DNA from: Bacillus infantis
Lineage (GTDB): Bacteria; Bacillota; Bacilli; Bacillales; Cytobacillaceae
Assembly: GCF_020171945.1 (NCBI RefSeq)
Contig: NZ_JAIVAP010000016.1
Coordinates: 41,792 to 105,791, forward strand
Reading direction: 5' to 3'
Length of the DNA: 64,000 bases
Below, one piece after another: positions 24,036 to 32,361 of this stretch (its first letter is position 1; each line of letters opens with the position of its first letter). The translations under genes were made by a program, and so were the position numbers. The notes under the pieces were generated by a model. It made no database searches and was not told the DNA's origin. It was given only the letters and a program-made list of their open reading frames with translations.

Positions 24036-25064
24036 ATGACGTCTGCAAGGGAAAACGTAACGGTTAAGGTAAACAGTAATAAGTTTGTATGGGATTCCCA
24101 AAACGGTCTTTTTACCTTTGACGGTGCGCCAGCACTTTTATTTTGGGATTCAGCAATAGAATTATTCTTGAAAACAATTGAAGAAGTTTCTGGTGAAGAT
24201 GTATCTAAAACGGTATATGAAGCAACAGGATATCGAATGGGCCATTTAGTAACCTCTTATTATACTGGCCGAAGGGACCTCGAACAGCTTCTTGAAGAAT
24301 ATGGCGATATTTACAGAAATGCCGGCTGGGGCAATGTCAAAATTGCTCACTACAATTATGAGGAAAAGAGAGCAATCGTTCAGCTGACTAACAGCTGGGA
24401 ACATAGAATTTTTAATAATACAGACAAGGAAAAGGCCGGTGTATTACTGCCCAGCCACTGGGCGGGTATTTTTACAGGTCTGTTTGAACAAAAAGTCTGG
24501 TACAAAATCAACAAAAGCCAGCTGGATGGAAACGAGTATGACGAAATTGAAATATTTCCTTCAGATGTTACACCTTCAAAAAACATTTTCGAGTTAGCAA
24601 GACAAAGAGAGACAGAACATATTTTAGAGCTGGAGCAAAAAGTAAAAGAAAGAACCGAAGAACTTTCCACTCTTGTAAATGAATTATCCACTCCTATTAT
24701 TCCGGTATTAAAAGGAATTGTTGTTGTTCCGCTTATAGGAAATTTTACCGATGAACGCTTATCTAACTTTATCGAACGTTCACTGCTTGAGTTCTCCAGA
24801 CTGAAAGCCAATTACCTATTAATTGACCTGACAGGTCTGAAAGGGCTGGACAGCTACACAATAGATGGCATTCAAAAGCTGATTCTTTCTATCCGCTTAA
24901 TAGGCGGAGAATGCTTCATCGTTGGCATTTCCGCGGACCAGGCAATACAAATATCGAATTCAAACATCCAATTAAGCCATGTACAAACCTTTTCTACATT
25001 ACAGCACGGGGTGGAATATGCCATTGAGCAAAATGGCTACGAGATTAAAGAAAAGAAGGCATGA
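24036..25064 (+). CDS. RsbR-type regulator: V4R-like sensor domain plus STAS domain
   Basis: 342 residues. The N-terminal ~190 residues look like a V4R-type small-molecule-binding domain (GYRMGHLVTSYYTG, EYGDIYRNAGWG, VQLTNSWEHR). A coiled coil (ELEQKVKERTEELS) follows, then a C-terminal STAS domain (IIPVLKGIVVVPLIGNF to ...VQTFSTLQHG). The DLTGLKGLDSYTIDGIQKLI loop carries Thr residues at the positions phosphorylated in RsbR. Such proteins sense stress or ligands for the SigB stressosome. An rsbT-like kinase lies at 63389 but not adjacent. The ATG at 24036 has GGGGAG 9 bases upstream. Confidence 0.8.
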   Translation: MTSARENVTVKVNSNKFVWDSQNGLFTFDGAPALLFWDSAIELFLKTIEEVSGEDVSKTVYEATGYRMGHLVTSYYTGRRDLEQLLEEYGDIYRNAGWGNVKIAHYNYEEKRAIVQLTNSWEHRIFNNTDKEKAGVLLPSHWAGIFTGLFEQKVWYKINKSQLDGNEYDEIEIFPSDVTPSKNIFELARQRETEHILELEQKVKERTEELSTLVNELSTPIIPVLKGIVVVPLIGNFTDERLSNFIERSLLEFSRLKANYLLIDLTGLKGLDSYTIDGIQKLILSIRLIGGECFIVGISADQAIQISNSNIQLSHVQTFSTLQHGVEYAIEQNGYEIKEKKA

Positions 25065-25078
25065 TGTGCCTTCTTTTT
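25051..25078 (+). terminator. Terminator overlapping the stop codon of the STAS gene
   Basis: AAAAGAAGGCA / TGCCTTCTTTTT hairpin; the TGA stop is in its loop. Confidence 0.8.
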
Positions 25079-25264
25079 GTGTTTCTTCGACGCAGTTCCG
25101 CCCTCTGTCGCTGCAGATCTATCCTATTAAAAGACTGCCCCCCAAAAATACCTGGCTGCATCATAAGAAATTCCTATGAGGAGCTATAAAATTATTTTAA
25201 TTACTTTATGGAATGAACTCAGTTAGCATAGAAATCAATACAGACCTTAAAAGGAGGATAAGCA

Positions 25265-25729
25265 ATGGAGGCAAAAATAAGGTTCAGAACCGCTGCTGAA
25301 GAAGATTTGGACAGCATTGTGGCCATGCTTGCTGATGATATTCTCGGGAGTACACGTGAAAAGTATGAGCATCCGCTTCCGCACAGCTACATAAAGGCAT
25401 TTCAAGCTATCTCATCTGACCCCAATAACGAGCTGATAGTAGCATGCCGGGGAACCGAAGTCATTGGGGTTCAGCAAATAACATTCACTCCTTATCTCAC
25501 ACATCAAGGCGGATGGAGAGCCACGATTGAAGGGGTAAGAACAGCAGCATCAGTAAGAGGTATGGGAGTAGGATCTGAATTGATCAAATGGGCCATACAG
25601 CGTGCAGACGAACGCGGCTGCCATTTGGTACAGCTTACAACCGATAAGGAAAGGCCGGATGCACTGAGGTTTTATGAGCGGTTAGGTTTTAAAGCTACAC
25701 ATGAAGGATTGAAGCTGAGGCTTACTTAA
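25265..25729 (+). CDS. GNAT-family N-acetyltransferase
   Basis: 154 residues. Conserved start IRFRTAAEEDLDSIVAMLADD, acetyl-CoA motif A VRTAASVRGMGVGSELIKWAI (R-G-x-G-x-G), then ERPDALRFYERLGFKATHEGLKLRL, the full ending of the family. RBS AAAGGAGG 8 bases upstream. Acceptor unknown; possibly a small amine. Confidence 0.88.
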   Translation: MEAKIRFRTAAEEDLDSIVAMLADDILGSTREKYEHPLPHSYIKAFQAISSDPNNELIVACRGTEVIGVQQITFTPYLTHQGGWRATIEGVRTAASVRGMGVGSELIKWAIQRADERGCHLVQLTTDKERPDALRFYERLGFKATHEGLKLRLT

Positions 25730-25756
25730 AACAAGGCCTAAGGTCATTAAACTTAA

Positions 25757-25786
25757 AAACAGCGGCCATTCAGGCAGCTGTTTATT
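25757..25786 (+). terminator. Rho-independent terminator
   Basis: AACAGC / GCTGTT stem followed by TATTATT; it sits between convergent genes and may serve both. Confidence 0.55.
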
Positions 25787-25798
25787 ATTACAAAGCAC

Positions 25799-26329
25799 TT
25801 ATGGATTCCTAAAGTTATTCTCAATAAATCTCTCCTCATCCGAAGGTTTCAGCACCCTGTATGCTTTCCCAACCTGACCGGCATCAAGCTCCCAAAAATA
25901 ATTATGATCCTCTATTATGTCTGTAAAATTGTCGTTTCTCCACTTTGCTGCTATCTCCAGCAGCGTTTTTTTTCTTTCAAAATCACTCGATTGCAGGATG
26001 CTATAGATTTCCTCAATATTCTCTTTGCTCATCTCGACAGCACCGGTCTTTTTTTCGGCCATGACTTTTTGATGCGTCATAAAGTGCATAGTATCCATGA
26101 CTTCCTGTTCAGTAGAGCTTTGGTCTACTGGGAATGTTGTCGTTGCCCCTTCAACTTTGGCAACTTGTTCTGGAGCTGCGTCAGGATCCCAGGATTCTTC
26201 AAAGGGAGCAGATTCTGGTTGAGTTTGCTCTATGCTATCATCCTCATTCATTGTTTTCATGAAATTGACTGTTATAAAAAGAACCAGGAGCAAGGCGATG
26301 GCTGCCAATAAAATTAAGGTTTTTTTCAT
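25799..26329 (-). CDS. DUF6241-like membrane-anchored protein
   Basis: 176 residues. One N-terminal helix (LILLAAIALLLVLFITVNF, residues 4-22), an acidic low-complexity linker (EDDSIEQTQPESAPFEESWDP), then a compact helical domain: STEQEVMDTMHFMTHQKVMAEKK, SDFERKKTLLEIAAKW, FTDIIEDHNYFWELDAGQVGKAYR, matching the DUF6241 family order as recalled. Function unknown. RBS GAAGGGAGC upstream of the ATG. Confidence 0.7.
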   Translation of the reverse strand: MKKTLILLAAIALLLVLFITVNFMKTMNEDDSIEQTQPESAPFEESWDPDAAPEQVAKVEGATTTFPVDQSSTEQEVMDTMHFMTHQKVMAEKKTGAVEMSKENIEEIYSILQSSDFERKKTLLEIAAKWRNDNFTDIIEDHNYFWELDAGQVGKAYRVLKPSDEERFIENNFRNP

Positions 26330-26662
26330 AGATAGCTCCCTTCCTTTTTTTTAACATTATACCATTTTTGGTTTCATTAAAATCTATTGATCGGCTGTTT
26401 AGTAATATTTGGTATAATAAACCAGTGAAGCATAGAAAGGGGAATCTATACTGCACATGTGGAATACCTTGAAATGATTTATAGAATTGGATAGAAACAG
26501 TGGGCGGTTCCTTTTTTGGGGATACGTTTATTTTTCTATCTAAAATAATTCAAGGGATACTTGGTGCGGCCAATTAGATTTACATTGCCATGCAAATATT
26601 GCGGGTGAAAATTGCATCTTTATTTGCACTTTCATTGCGTCCCTTACCAGGGAGGAATTTTA
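26330..26662. other. Intergenic region before the APH-type kinase
   Basis: About 330 bases. Extended -10 TGGTATAAT (26410-26418) on the plus strand is the only clear promoter-like element; no ORF with a ribosome site and no hairpin were seen in the rest. Confidence 0.4.
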
Positions 26663-27463
26663 ATGATGAATCAGGACAAAAACGAAGAGCTGCTGACGGG
26701 AGGAAATGTCTCGAACGTTTATCGTTCTAGAGATACGATCCGGCGGGAATTAAAGGCTGATAGTAAAAAAATCCATACGTTATTGCAGCATTTAGAAAAT
26801 AAAGGGTTTGCCTTTGCGCCAAAGTTTCTGGGCATTGACGAAAAAAATAGAGAGATCCTTACATTTATTGAAGGAGAAGCCGGCCATTATCCTTTAAAAG
26901 AATATATGTGGTCTAATAATGCTTTAAAAGAGATTGCAGGAATGCTTCGGCTTTATCATGATGCCGTGAGCGGTTTTCCAATTGATGAGAGCTGGCAGCC
27001 GATTGATAATACCCCTCAGCCATTCGAAGTGGTGTGCCACAATGATTTTGCCGTCTATAACATAATTTTTAAACATGAAAAGCCAGCAGGGATTATTGAT
27101 TTTGATCATGCTGCTCCAGGCCCGAGACTTTGGGATATAGCTTATGCTCTATACACGTGTGTTCCTTTAAGCAGACTCTATCATACGGAAACAGGTGAGG
27201 CAGTTTATTATGACCGTTCAAAGGATGCTGAACGCATAAAACAGAGGGTTGCATTATTCTTTCAATCCTATGATATGGAAGGATTGGAACAGGGTTATTT
27301 AGAGATGGTCCTGCTCCGGATCGAAGGATTATGCAAAACCATACGAAGGAAAGCCGGAGAGGGAGATAAGGCGTTTCAAAAAATGATTGAAGAAGGGCAT
27401 CTTGAGCATTATCAGAAAGAGCTTCAATTCATTCGTGAACATGGTGAAGAGTGGATAATGTGA
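26663..27463 (+). CDS. Aminoglycoside-phosphotransferase-family kinase
   Basis: 266 residues. Protein-kinase-like fold: N-lobe VSNVYRSRDTIRRE, then brackets of the catalytic loop VVCHNDFAVYNIIF (H-x-D-x-x-x-x-N, residues ~131-141) and metal-binding IIDFDHAAPGPRLWDIAYAL (D-F-D, ~151-154). The APH/choline-kinase family phosphorylates hydroxyls of diverse substrates; nothing points to a drug. The ATG at 26663 has AGGGAGG upstream (another ATG at 26666). Followed by a strong terminator. Confidence 0.87.
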   Translation: MMNQDKNEELLTGGNVSNVYRSRDTIRRELKADSKKIHTLLQHLENKGFAFAPKFLGIDEKNREILTFIEGEAGHYPLKEYMWSNNALKEIAGMLRLYHDAVSGFPIDESWQPIDNTPQPFEVVCHNDFAVYNIIFKHEKPAGIIDFDHAAPGPRLWDIAYALYTCVPLSRLYHTETGEAVYYDRSKDAERIKQRVALFFQSYDMEGLEQGYLEMVLLRIEGLCKTIRRKAGEGDKAFQKMIEEGHLEHYQKELQFIREHGEEWIM

Positions 27464-27465
27464 AT

Positions 27466-27502
27466 AAAAAGCGCTAAGCCTAACGGTTTAGCGCTTTTTT
27501 AC
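27466..27502 (+). terminator. Rho-independent terminator
   Basis: AAAAAGCGCTAA / TTTAGCGCTTTTTT stem, 9-base loop. Confidence 0.9.
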
Positions 27503-27609
27503 CGTTTATTTAATTACTGTCACAGCTTCAATAGAAATGAAACTTACCAGCTCCTTCGCACGTATATTGATTGCAAAGGCGGATAGAAAAATCACTGGGG
27601 AGATGCCAA

Positions 27610-28479
27610 ATGACCATCTATAAAAATGAACATGGCAAACGCACGCTGGAGAAGGATTATGAAGAGTATATAGAAACTTTGGGTTTTGATGTGGAAAGGA
27701 TGTATGTGAACACCAGCTATGGAAGGACGCATGTTCTTGCAGCAGGGCCAAAGGACGCTAAGCCTGTTTTTATTTTTCAGGGAGGCAATTGCATCAATCC
27801 GATGACACTGTCGTGGTTCTCCTCATTAGCAGAACGCTATAGGATTTATGCACCTGATACAATCGGTCATCCGGGATTCAGTGAAGAGGCAAGGGTTTCA
27901 GCCCAGGATGCCAGTTTTCCGGAATGGGCAAAACAGCTGATGGCCCATTTTCAAATCAGAAGCTGTGCATTTATCGGCCCTTCTTATGGCGGAGGAATCA
28001 TTATGAGGATGGCGGCCTATATGCCAGACCTGATTGATTGCGCGGTGCTGGTGTCGCCGGCAGGGATCAGTCTTGGATCCAAGACCAGGATGATTAAAGA
28101 TATTCTACTGCCGATGGTCGCTTATAAGGCCTTTTCTTCAGAAAAACATCTGGATAAACTCACTGGTATTATGTCTGGCGGTTCTATGAAAGTCCGGGAT
28201 AAAGAGATTATCGGCAATGTGTTTAAATACGTGAAGCTCGAACAGGATATGCCTAAGATAACAGAGCGTCATGAATTGGCGGGATATCAGGCGCCAACAT
28301 TGGTCATAGCCGGCAAACAGGATGTCTTTTTTCCCGAGCAGAAGCTGAACCGGGCAGCAAAGGAAATCATCCCAAACCTGACGGACTTTAAGGCATATGA
28401 AATGGGACATTTTCCTTCTGATGAATATTTGATTAAGATCAATGAGGATATTACAGCGTTTTTGAATGCTCATTATTAG
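27610..28479 (+). CDS. Alpha/beta hydrolase
   Basis: 289 residues. Canonical fold: PVFIFQGGNCINPMTL (oxyanion region), IYAPDTIGHPGFSEE, nucleophile elbow FIGPSYGGGIIMR (S in G-P-S-Y-G, residue ~126), acid TLVIAGKQDVFFPEQ (D ~240) and catalytic H in YEMGHFPSDEYL (~264). A lid-like helical insert lies between residues ~155 and 205. Substrate unknown. ATG 27610 has GGGGAGA upstream. The TAG stop abuts repeat locus 12. Confidence 0.86.
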   Translation: MTIYKNEHGKRTLEKDYEEYIETLGFDVERMYVNTSYGRTHVLAAGPKDAKPVFIFQGGNCINPMTLSWFSSLAERYRIYAPDTIGHPGFSEEARVSAQDASFPEWAKQLMAHFQIRSCAFIGPSYGGGIIMRMAAYMPDLIDCAVLVSPAGISLGSKTRMIKDILLPMVAYKAFSSEKHLDKLTGIMSGGSMKVRDKEIIGNVFKYVKLEQDMPKITERHELAGYQAPTLVIAGKQDVFFPEQKLNRAAKEIIPNLTDFKAYEMGHFPSDEYLIKINEDITAFLNAHY

Positions 28480-28506
28480 GAGCCAGGGGGACAGGTCCCT
28501 TGGCTC
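28480..28506 (+). repeat. Palindromic repeat locus 12 (single unit)
   Basis: GAGCCAGGGGGAC / GGTCCCTTGGCTC directly after the TAG stop of the hydrolase. Confidence 0.82.
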
Positions 28507-28620
28507 ATTTTCTCCTTGCTCCAATCTGATAGGGTAATTAAGAAATATCTGTTTTTATGTGGAGGTCTGGGGATAAAATGATAGGGTACCTTTTTCGCGC
28601 TTAACGTGAAAAGATTGACA

Positions 28621-28650
28621 TTGTCTAGTTTCAGGCGGCTATTTTATAAT
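28621..28650 (+). promoter_or_regulatory. SigA-type promoter of the coiled-coil gene
   Basis: -35 TTGTCT (28621-28626), 18-base spacer, -10 TATAAT (28645-28650), 22 bases before the start codon. Confidence 0.6.
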
Positions 28651-28671
28651 AGAGTAAAGGGAGGTGAGAAA

Positions 28672-29067
28672 ATGATGGAAGAAAGATTTGACCGAATTGA
28701 AGGAATGCTGACGCAGCTGCTTACAAAGGCAGCCAATATGCAAACCGTTCAACAGGAGCACAGCAGGAAATTTGAGTCAATTAAAAAGAAGTTTGATTCA
28801 ATTGACGAGAAATTTGACTCAATTGAAAAGAAGTTTGATTCAATTGAAAAGAAGTTTGATTCAATTGAAAAGAAGTTTGATTCCATTGATAGACGTTTTG
28901 ATGTCATTGAAGCAAGAATGGATAGCACTGATGCAAAAATTGATGGTCACCATAAAGAAGTATTGGACCGATTCAATGGATTAGAGCTGGATCAGGACTT
29001 TATTTGGGAAAAAGCTGCACGTAATGAAAGAGAACTGGAGCTTATTAAAAGGAGACTTTCTTTATAA
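28672..29067 (+). CDS. Heptad-repeat coiled-coil protein, unknown function
   Basis: 131 residues with AAAGGGAGGTGAG upstream of ATG-ATG. After a short head (MEERFDRIEGMLTQLL), residues ~32-87 are eight consecutive 7-residue units of the KKFDSIE type, a textbook amphipathic heptad (hydrophobic F and I every 3-4 residues). A tail without repeats contains NGLELDQDFIWEKAARNERELELIKRR. No membrane segment. Such proteins form trimeric or tetrameric rods; partners are not evident in the neighbourhood. The repeated units are nearly identical in DNA, a sign of recent unit duplication. Confidence 0.78.
   Translation: MMEERFDRIEGMLTQLLTKAANMQTVQQEHSRKFESIKKKFDSIDEKFDSIEKKFDSIEKKFDSIEKKFDSIDRRFDVIEARMDSTDAKIDGHHKEVLDRFNGLELDQDFIWEKAARNERELELIKRRLSL
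28765..28932 (+). repeat. 21-bp tandem repeat coding for KKFDSIE heptads
   Basis: Eight in-frame 21-base units; units 4, 5 and the first part of 6 are nearly identical (AAGAAGTTTGATTCAATTGA). Unit number can change by slippage without breaking the frame. Confidence 0.9.
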
Positions 29068-29284
29068 TCTCTATTCGACACTTTCTTTACCCTCAATAAT
29101 TAAAATTCTCTTCATAAGCAATACTCCTCTGTTTTGTTTCACTGAAATATATTCCTCTACACTAAACTATCAACACAGCCAATAAAAAACTGCGGGGCTT
29201 TAATTGAATATAAAGTTTAATACTAGTCTAAAAAAAACTCCGCCTGGCTGATGGCAGCAAGCGGAGTTTTTGTGATTGGATTTT
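29068..29284. other. Intergenic region with a bidirectional hairpin
   Basis: No ORF. It contains the hairpin at 29233-29271 and nothing else recognised. Confidence 0.5.
29231..29271. terminator. Bidirectional terminator
   Basis: AAAAACTCCGC / GCGGAGTTTTT stem (11 bp) with A and T tracts on both sides; it can end the coiled-coil gene (plus) and xynB (minus). Confidence 0.8.
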
Positions 29285-29396
29285 GAGCCAAGGGGTCAGA
29301 CCCCATGGCTCCTTAATTCTGGGCCAGGGGGTCAGACCCCATGGCTCCTTAATTCTGGGCCAGGGGGTCTGACCCCATGGCTCACCCCTTGGCTCG
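29285..29396 (-). repeat. Palindromic repeat locus 13 (three tandem units plus a half)
   Basis: Three units GAGCCAAGGGGTCAG / GACCCCATGGCTC joined by the same linker CCTTAATTCTGG, then a short CACCCCTTGGCTC. This is the most expanded locus; the identical linkers suggest tandem duplication. It overlaps the last codons of xynB: the TAG stop is at 29382-29384 and the unit GAGCCAAGGGGTGAGCC lies around it. Confidence 0.85.
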
Positions 29397-30992
29397 ATAA
29401 ACAAAATAATCAAAATCTGCATGAAGCCTCTGCCCGGATGTGTCCTGACATTGCATGCCTACGAATGCGCCGGTGAAGAAGCCGCCTCCGTTGATGTAGT
29501 CGTCTGAGAGTTTGTAGGACTCCAGGGTGACTGGGATTTCGGTCCAGCTGTTTCCGTCGAATGAATAGGAATAGCGGTAAGTGTTAGTGCTTACATTTAC
29601 GCGCAGGTAAACATAGTCTGCTTCGTCCGGAACGGTGATCGGGCTGTCCTGGAGCGGCTGGCTGAATGTGAAGTTGTCGCAGACCGTCAAGTCGAGGATG
29701 CGGCCTTTCTCTTCATGCCAGGTGATCTGCAGGGCGGTCCAGTTCTGAGTATTATAGTAGTTTACAAGTCCGGCAGCCTGCTGGAATGTGTCAGGATTGA
29801 AGGCCACTTTTGTTTCGGCCGTAAAGTTGAAATGCTGCCAGCGCCTCGCAATATGTGCTTGCGTAAATTTAGAAGTTAGAGATTCCCTTCCATAAAGTCG
29901 CAGATGCCCAGGGTTGTCTTTTAATGAAACGATATCTTCTCCGAGCGGGATCCTTAGTGACTGGAAATGAAGATTCAAAGTTTCAGAGCTGAAATCATCT
30001 TTCTCATCAAAATCCTTCTCCCACTTGACTTCCTCTATGGCCGGTCCTTCGATTTCGACGGATGGCTGGTTGCCTCCAACCACATATGGCCAGTCATTTT
30101 TCCATTCGAGACGCTGGATGGCAGTCTCCCTGCCCAGAGGACAATAGCCGCGCGGATCGAGAAGCGCTTTGTTTTCCTGCGGCAATGGGCGGCCGGTCAG
30201 GTGCACAAGGAACCATTCGTCCGTATGCGTCTTTACGATCGAAGCATGTCCGGCTTTCTGCAGCGGATTCCTTGGGTAAGGGAATGACGTGATCAGCGGA
30301 TTGTCAGGATGCACTTCATATGGCCCCCACAAATCTTTTGAGCGGGCGATGGTTGCCTGGTGATCGTATTTTGTTCCTCCTTCGGCTGTGAGGAGATAAT
30401 AATAGCCGTTCATCTTATAAAGGTGAGGCGCTTCAGTCAGTTTAATATCGGTGCCTTTGAAAATGACCTCTTTTTTGCCGACCAGCTTCTGCTCCTCTAC
30501 ACTGAATTCCTGCAGGACGATACCATAGAAGTTATGGTTGCCGACCCGGTGATCCCACATCATATTGACGAAGTATTTCTTTCCGTCCTCATCATGGAAT
30601 AAAGAAGGATCAAAGCCGGAGCTGTTCATGTAGACAGGCTCAGACCATTCTCCATCAATCTTGTCGCAGGTGACGAGGTAGTTGTGGCTGTCTTTCCATT
30701 GTCCGTCGACGACTTTGACATCTGTGTAGATCAGCCAGAATTTATCATCATGGTAAGAGAGTGCAGGGGCCCAGATGCCGCCTGAGTCAGGATTGCCCAG
30801 CATATTCAATTGGCTGAGGCGGTTGAGCGGGCGGGAGATGAGCCGCCAATTCTTTAGGTCCTTGGAATGATAGATCCCGACGCCAGGGAACCATTCAAAC
30901 GTAGAAACGGCAATATAATAATCTTCGCCTGCACGGCAAATGCTTGGATCAGGGTTAAAGCCTGTTAAAATCGGATTTTGAATGATTGTCAT
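29382..30992 (-). CDS. xynB: Glycoside hydrolase family 43 beta-xylosidase
   Basis: 536 residues. Five-bladed propeller starts [32 protein letters not shown] (catalytic base Asp in the NPDPS segment); the general-acid Glu is in [19 protein letters not shown] beta-sandwich domain follows from about residue 330 ([17 protein letters not shown] to the end). Cleaves xylose from xylo-oligosaccharides; no signal peptide, so it acts in the cytoplasm. Start ATG 30992 has AGGAGAGG upstream. Lies 27 bases after xylR on the same strand, probably one transcript. Its C-terminal codons overlap repeat locus 13. Confidence 0.93.
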   Translation of the reverse strand: MTIIQNPILTGFNPDPSICRAGEDYYIAVSTFEWFPGVGIYHSKDLKNWRLISRPLNRLSQLNMLGNPDSGGIWAPALSYHDDKFWLIYTDVKVVDGQWKDSHNYLVTCDKIDGEWSEPVYMNSSGFDPSLFHDEDGKKYFVNMMWDHRVGNHNFYGIVLQEFSVEEQKLVGKKEVIFKGTDIKLTEAPHLYKMNGYYYLLTAEGGTKYDHQATIARSKDLWGPYEVHPDNPLITSFPYPRNPLQKAGHASIVKTHTDEWFLVHLTGRPLPQENKALLDPRGYCPLGRETAIQRLEWKNDWPYVVGGNQPSVEIEGPAIEEVKWEKDFDEKDDFSSETLNLHFQSLRIPLGEDIVSLKDNPGHLRLYGRESLTSKFTQAHIARRWQHFNFTAETKVAFNPDTFQQAAGLVNYYNTQNWTALQITWHEEKGRILDLTVCDNFTFSQPLQDSPITVPDEADYVYLRVNVSTNTYRYSYSFDGNSWTEIPVTLESYKLSDDYINGGGFFTGAFVGMQCQDTSGQRLHADFDYFVYRAKG

Positions 30993-31019
30993 TGTACAGC
31001 ACCTCTCCTGGATATAATG

Positions 31020-32204
31020 TTAGGCTTCCTGGATATCGATGGTCAGGAAGTTTTCGCTCGCATAAGCGGCCGCCCCGAATGCAGCAGCATGGGTGGATAA
31101 CTGGGAAAAATCAATCTTTAGATCCTTTTTGTGTGTAGAAAGCGCATGGACCAGCTTCTTCTTCACCGGTTCCTCCAGCCACTTGGAAGAAGAGGCGAGG
31201 CGGTTGCCGATGATGACCTGCTCAGGGTTAAAGATATTGATGATGTTATTGATTCCGACCCCGATATAGCCGCCGATCTCTTCAAAAATGTGAATGACGC
31301 CGGCATCCCCGTTTTCAGCCAGTTCATTCAGGCTTTCAAGTGAAAGCTTCTGCCCATCCTCCGGCTGGATCTCATTCCTTGCCGCAGATTCGACCAATGC
31401 TTTTTCAGAAGCATAAAGCTCCCAGCAGCCCTGGTTGCCGCAGCGGCATACAGGTCCGTCTGTTTCAATGGTCATATGGCCAAGCTCACCGGAGAATCCA
31501 TTGTTTCCTTTATAAAGCTCTCCGTTTAAAATGAGGCCGACACCGATGCCGATGCCGATGCTTACATAGATGATATTATTGGCTTCCTGTCCTGCACCGA
31601 ATTTTTTCTCTCCATATGCCCCTGCATTAGCTTCATTTTCAATCAGGATGGGAACATTGTACTTCTCTGTCATCACTGATTTCAGGTCGATATTCCGCCA
31701 ATTCAGGTTGGGGGCAAGAAGGATTTCGCCTTCCGTGCTGACGGTGCCAGGCACGCCGATGCCGATCCCGACCAGTCCGTAGCGGCTTTTCGGCATGGAA
31801 CCGATCAGGGTATCGACAATTTTAAATAGCTCTTCTTTGATTTCTTCAAAGGTCAGGTCATTGAACTTAATCAGTTCCTCGCTGCAGATTTTTCCCTGAA
31901 GATCGGTCAGGATCCCAAGAATATAGTTGACGCCGATATCAATGCCGATGGAATAGCCGGCAACCTGGTTGAAGAGCAGCATAACAGGCCTGCGCCCGCC
32001 GCTTGAAACACCTGGACCTGATTCAAGGATAAGGCCTTCACTGAGCAGCTCGCTCACCTGGGAGGAGACAGTCCCCTTATTCAATCCGGTCAGGTTGGCG
32101 ATATCCGCCCTTGAAATAGGGGTGTACTCCTGGATGGTCTGCAGTACTAACGACTTATTGCCTTTTTTTACAACATGCTGGTTGTAGGTCTGGGTCAGCC
32201 TCAT
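31020..32204 (-). CDS. xylR: ROK-family xylose repressor
   Basis: About 394 residues. N-terminal winged helix SRADIANLTGLNKGTVSSQVSELL (residues ~28-50) matches XylR, then GGRRPVMLLFN and a ROK domain with GIDIGVNYILGILTDL and zinc-binding CRCGNQGCWE. It represses xylose genes until xylose binds. Start set at 32204 (M-R-L-T-Q-T-Y-N) because it aligns with B. subtilis XylR and has TGGAGC upstream; an earlier ATG (32252) cannot be excluded. Divergent from the sugar-binding-protein gene, sharing an operator. Confidence 0.92.
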   Translation of the reverse strand: MRLTQTYNQHVVKKGNKSLVLQTIQEYTPISRADIANLTGLNKGTVSSQVSELLSEGLILESGPGVSSGGRRPVMLLFNQVAGYSIGIDIGVNYILGILTDLQGKICSEELIKFNDLTFEEIKEELFKIVDTLIGSMPKSRYGLVGIGIGVPGTVSTEGEILLAPNLNWRNIDLKSVMTEKYNVPILIENEANAGAYGEKKFGAGQEANNIIYVSIGIGIGVGLILNGELYKGNNGFSGELGHMTIETDGPVCRCGNQGCWELYASEKALVESAARNEIQPEDGQKLSLESLNELAENGDAGVIHIFEEIGGYIGVGINNIINIFNPEQVIIGNRLASSSKWLEEPVKKKLVHALSTHKKDLKIDFSQLSTHAAAFGAAAYASENFLTIDIQEA

Positions 32205-32266
32205 TTTTAAAAGCTCCATTTCGTTTTGTTTTCCTAAGTGTACCATTTTCATTTTATATTATAAAC

Positions 32267-32308
32267 TTAGTTTATCCGCTAGACAAACATTCTTTGAGAT
32301 GGTAATCT
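32267..32308 (+). promoter_or_regulatory. XylR-type operator and promoter of the sugar ABC transporter
   Basis: TTAGTTTATC-CGC-TAGACAAAC (32267-32288) resembles the XylR operator. -35 TAGACA (32280-32285) is inside it; 17 bases later lies the weak -10 TAATCT (32303-32308). The operator also lies just upstream of xylR on the other strand. Confidence 0.7.
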
Positions 32309-32361
32309 ATGTTTAGTAACAAATCTCGGTTTCAAAATAAAGAATATTGGGGGTATTTAGT

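Noticed and set aside
28772..28984. 70-codon ORF with LKRSLIQ repeats
   Set aside because: Out-of-frame shadow of the KKFDSIE tandem repeat; the real frame has a promoter and ribosome site.
29276..29476. Short ORFs with RGQTPWL / GGQTPWL peptides
   Set aside because: Produced by palindromic repeat locus 13; not conserved as protein.
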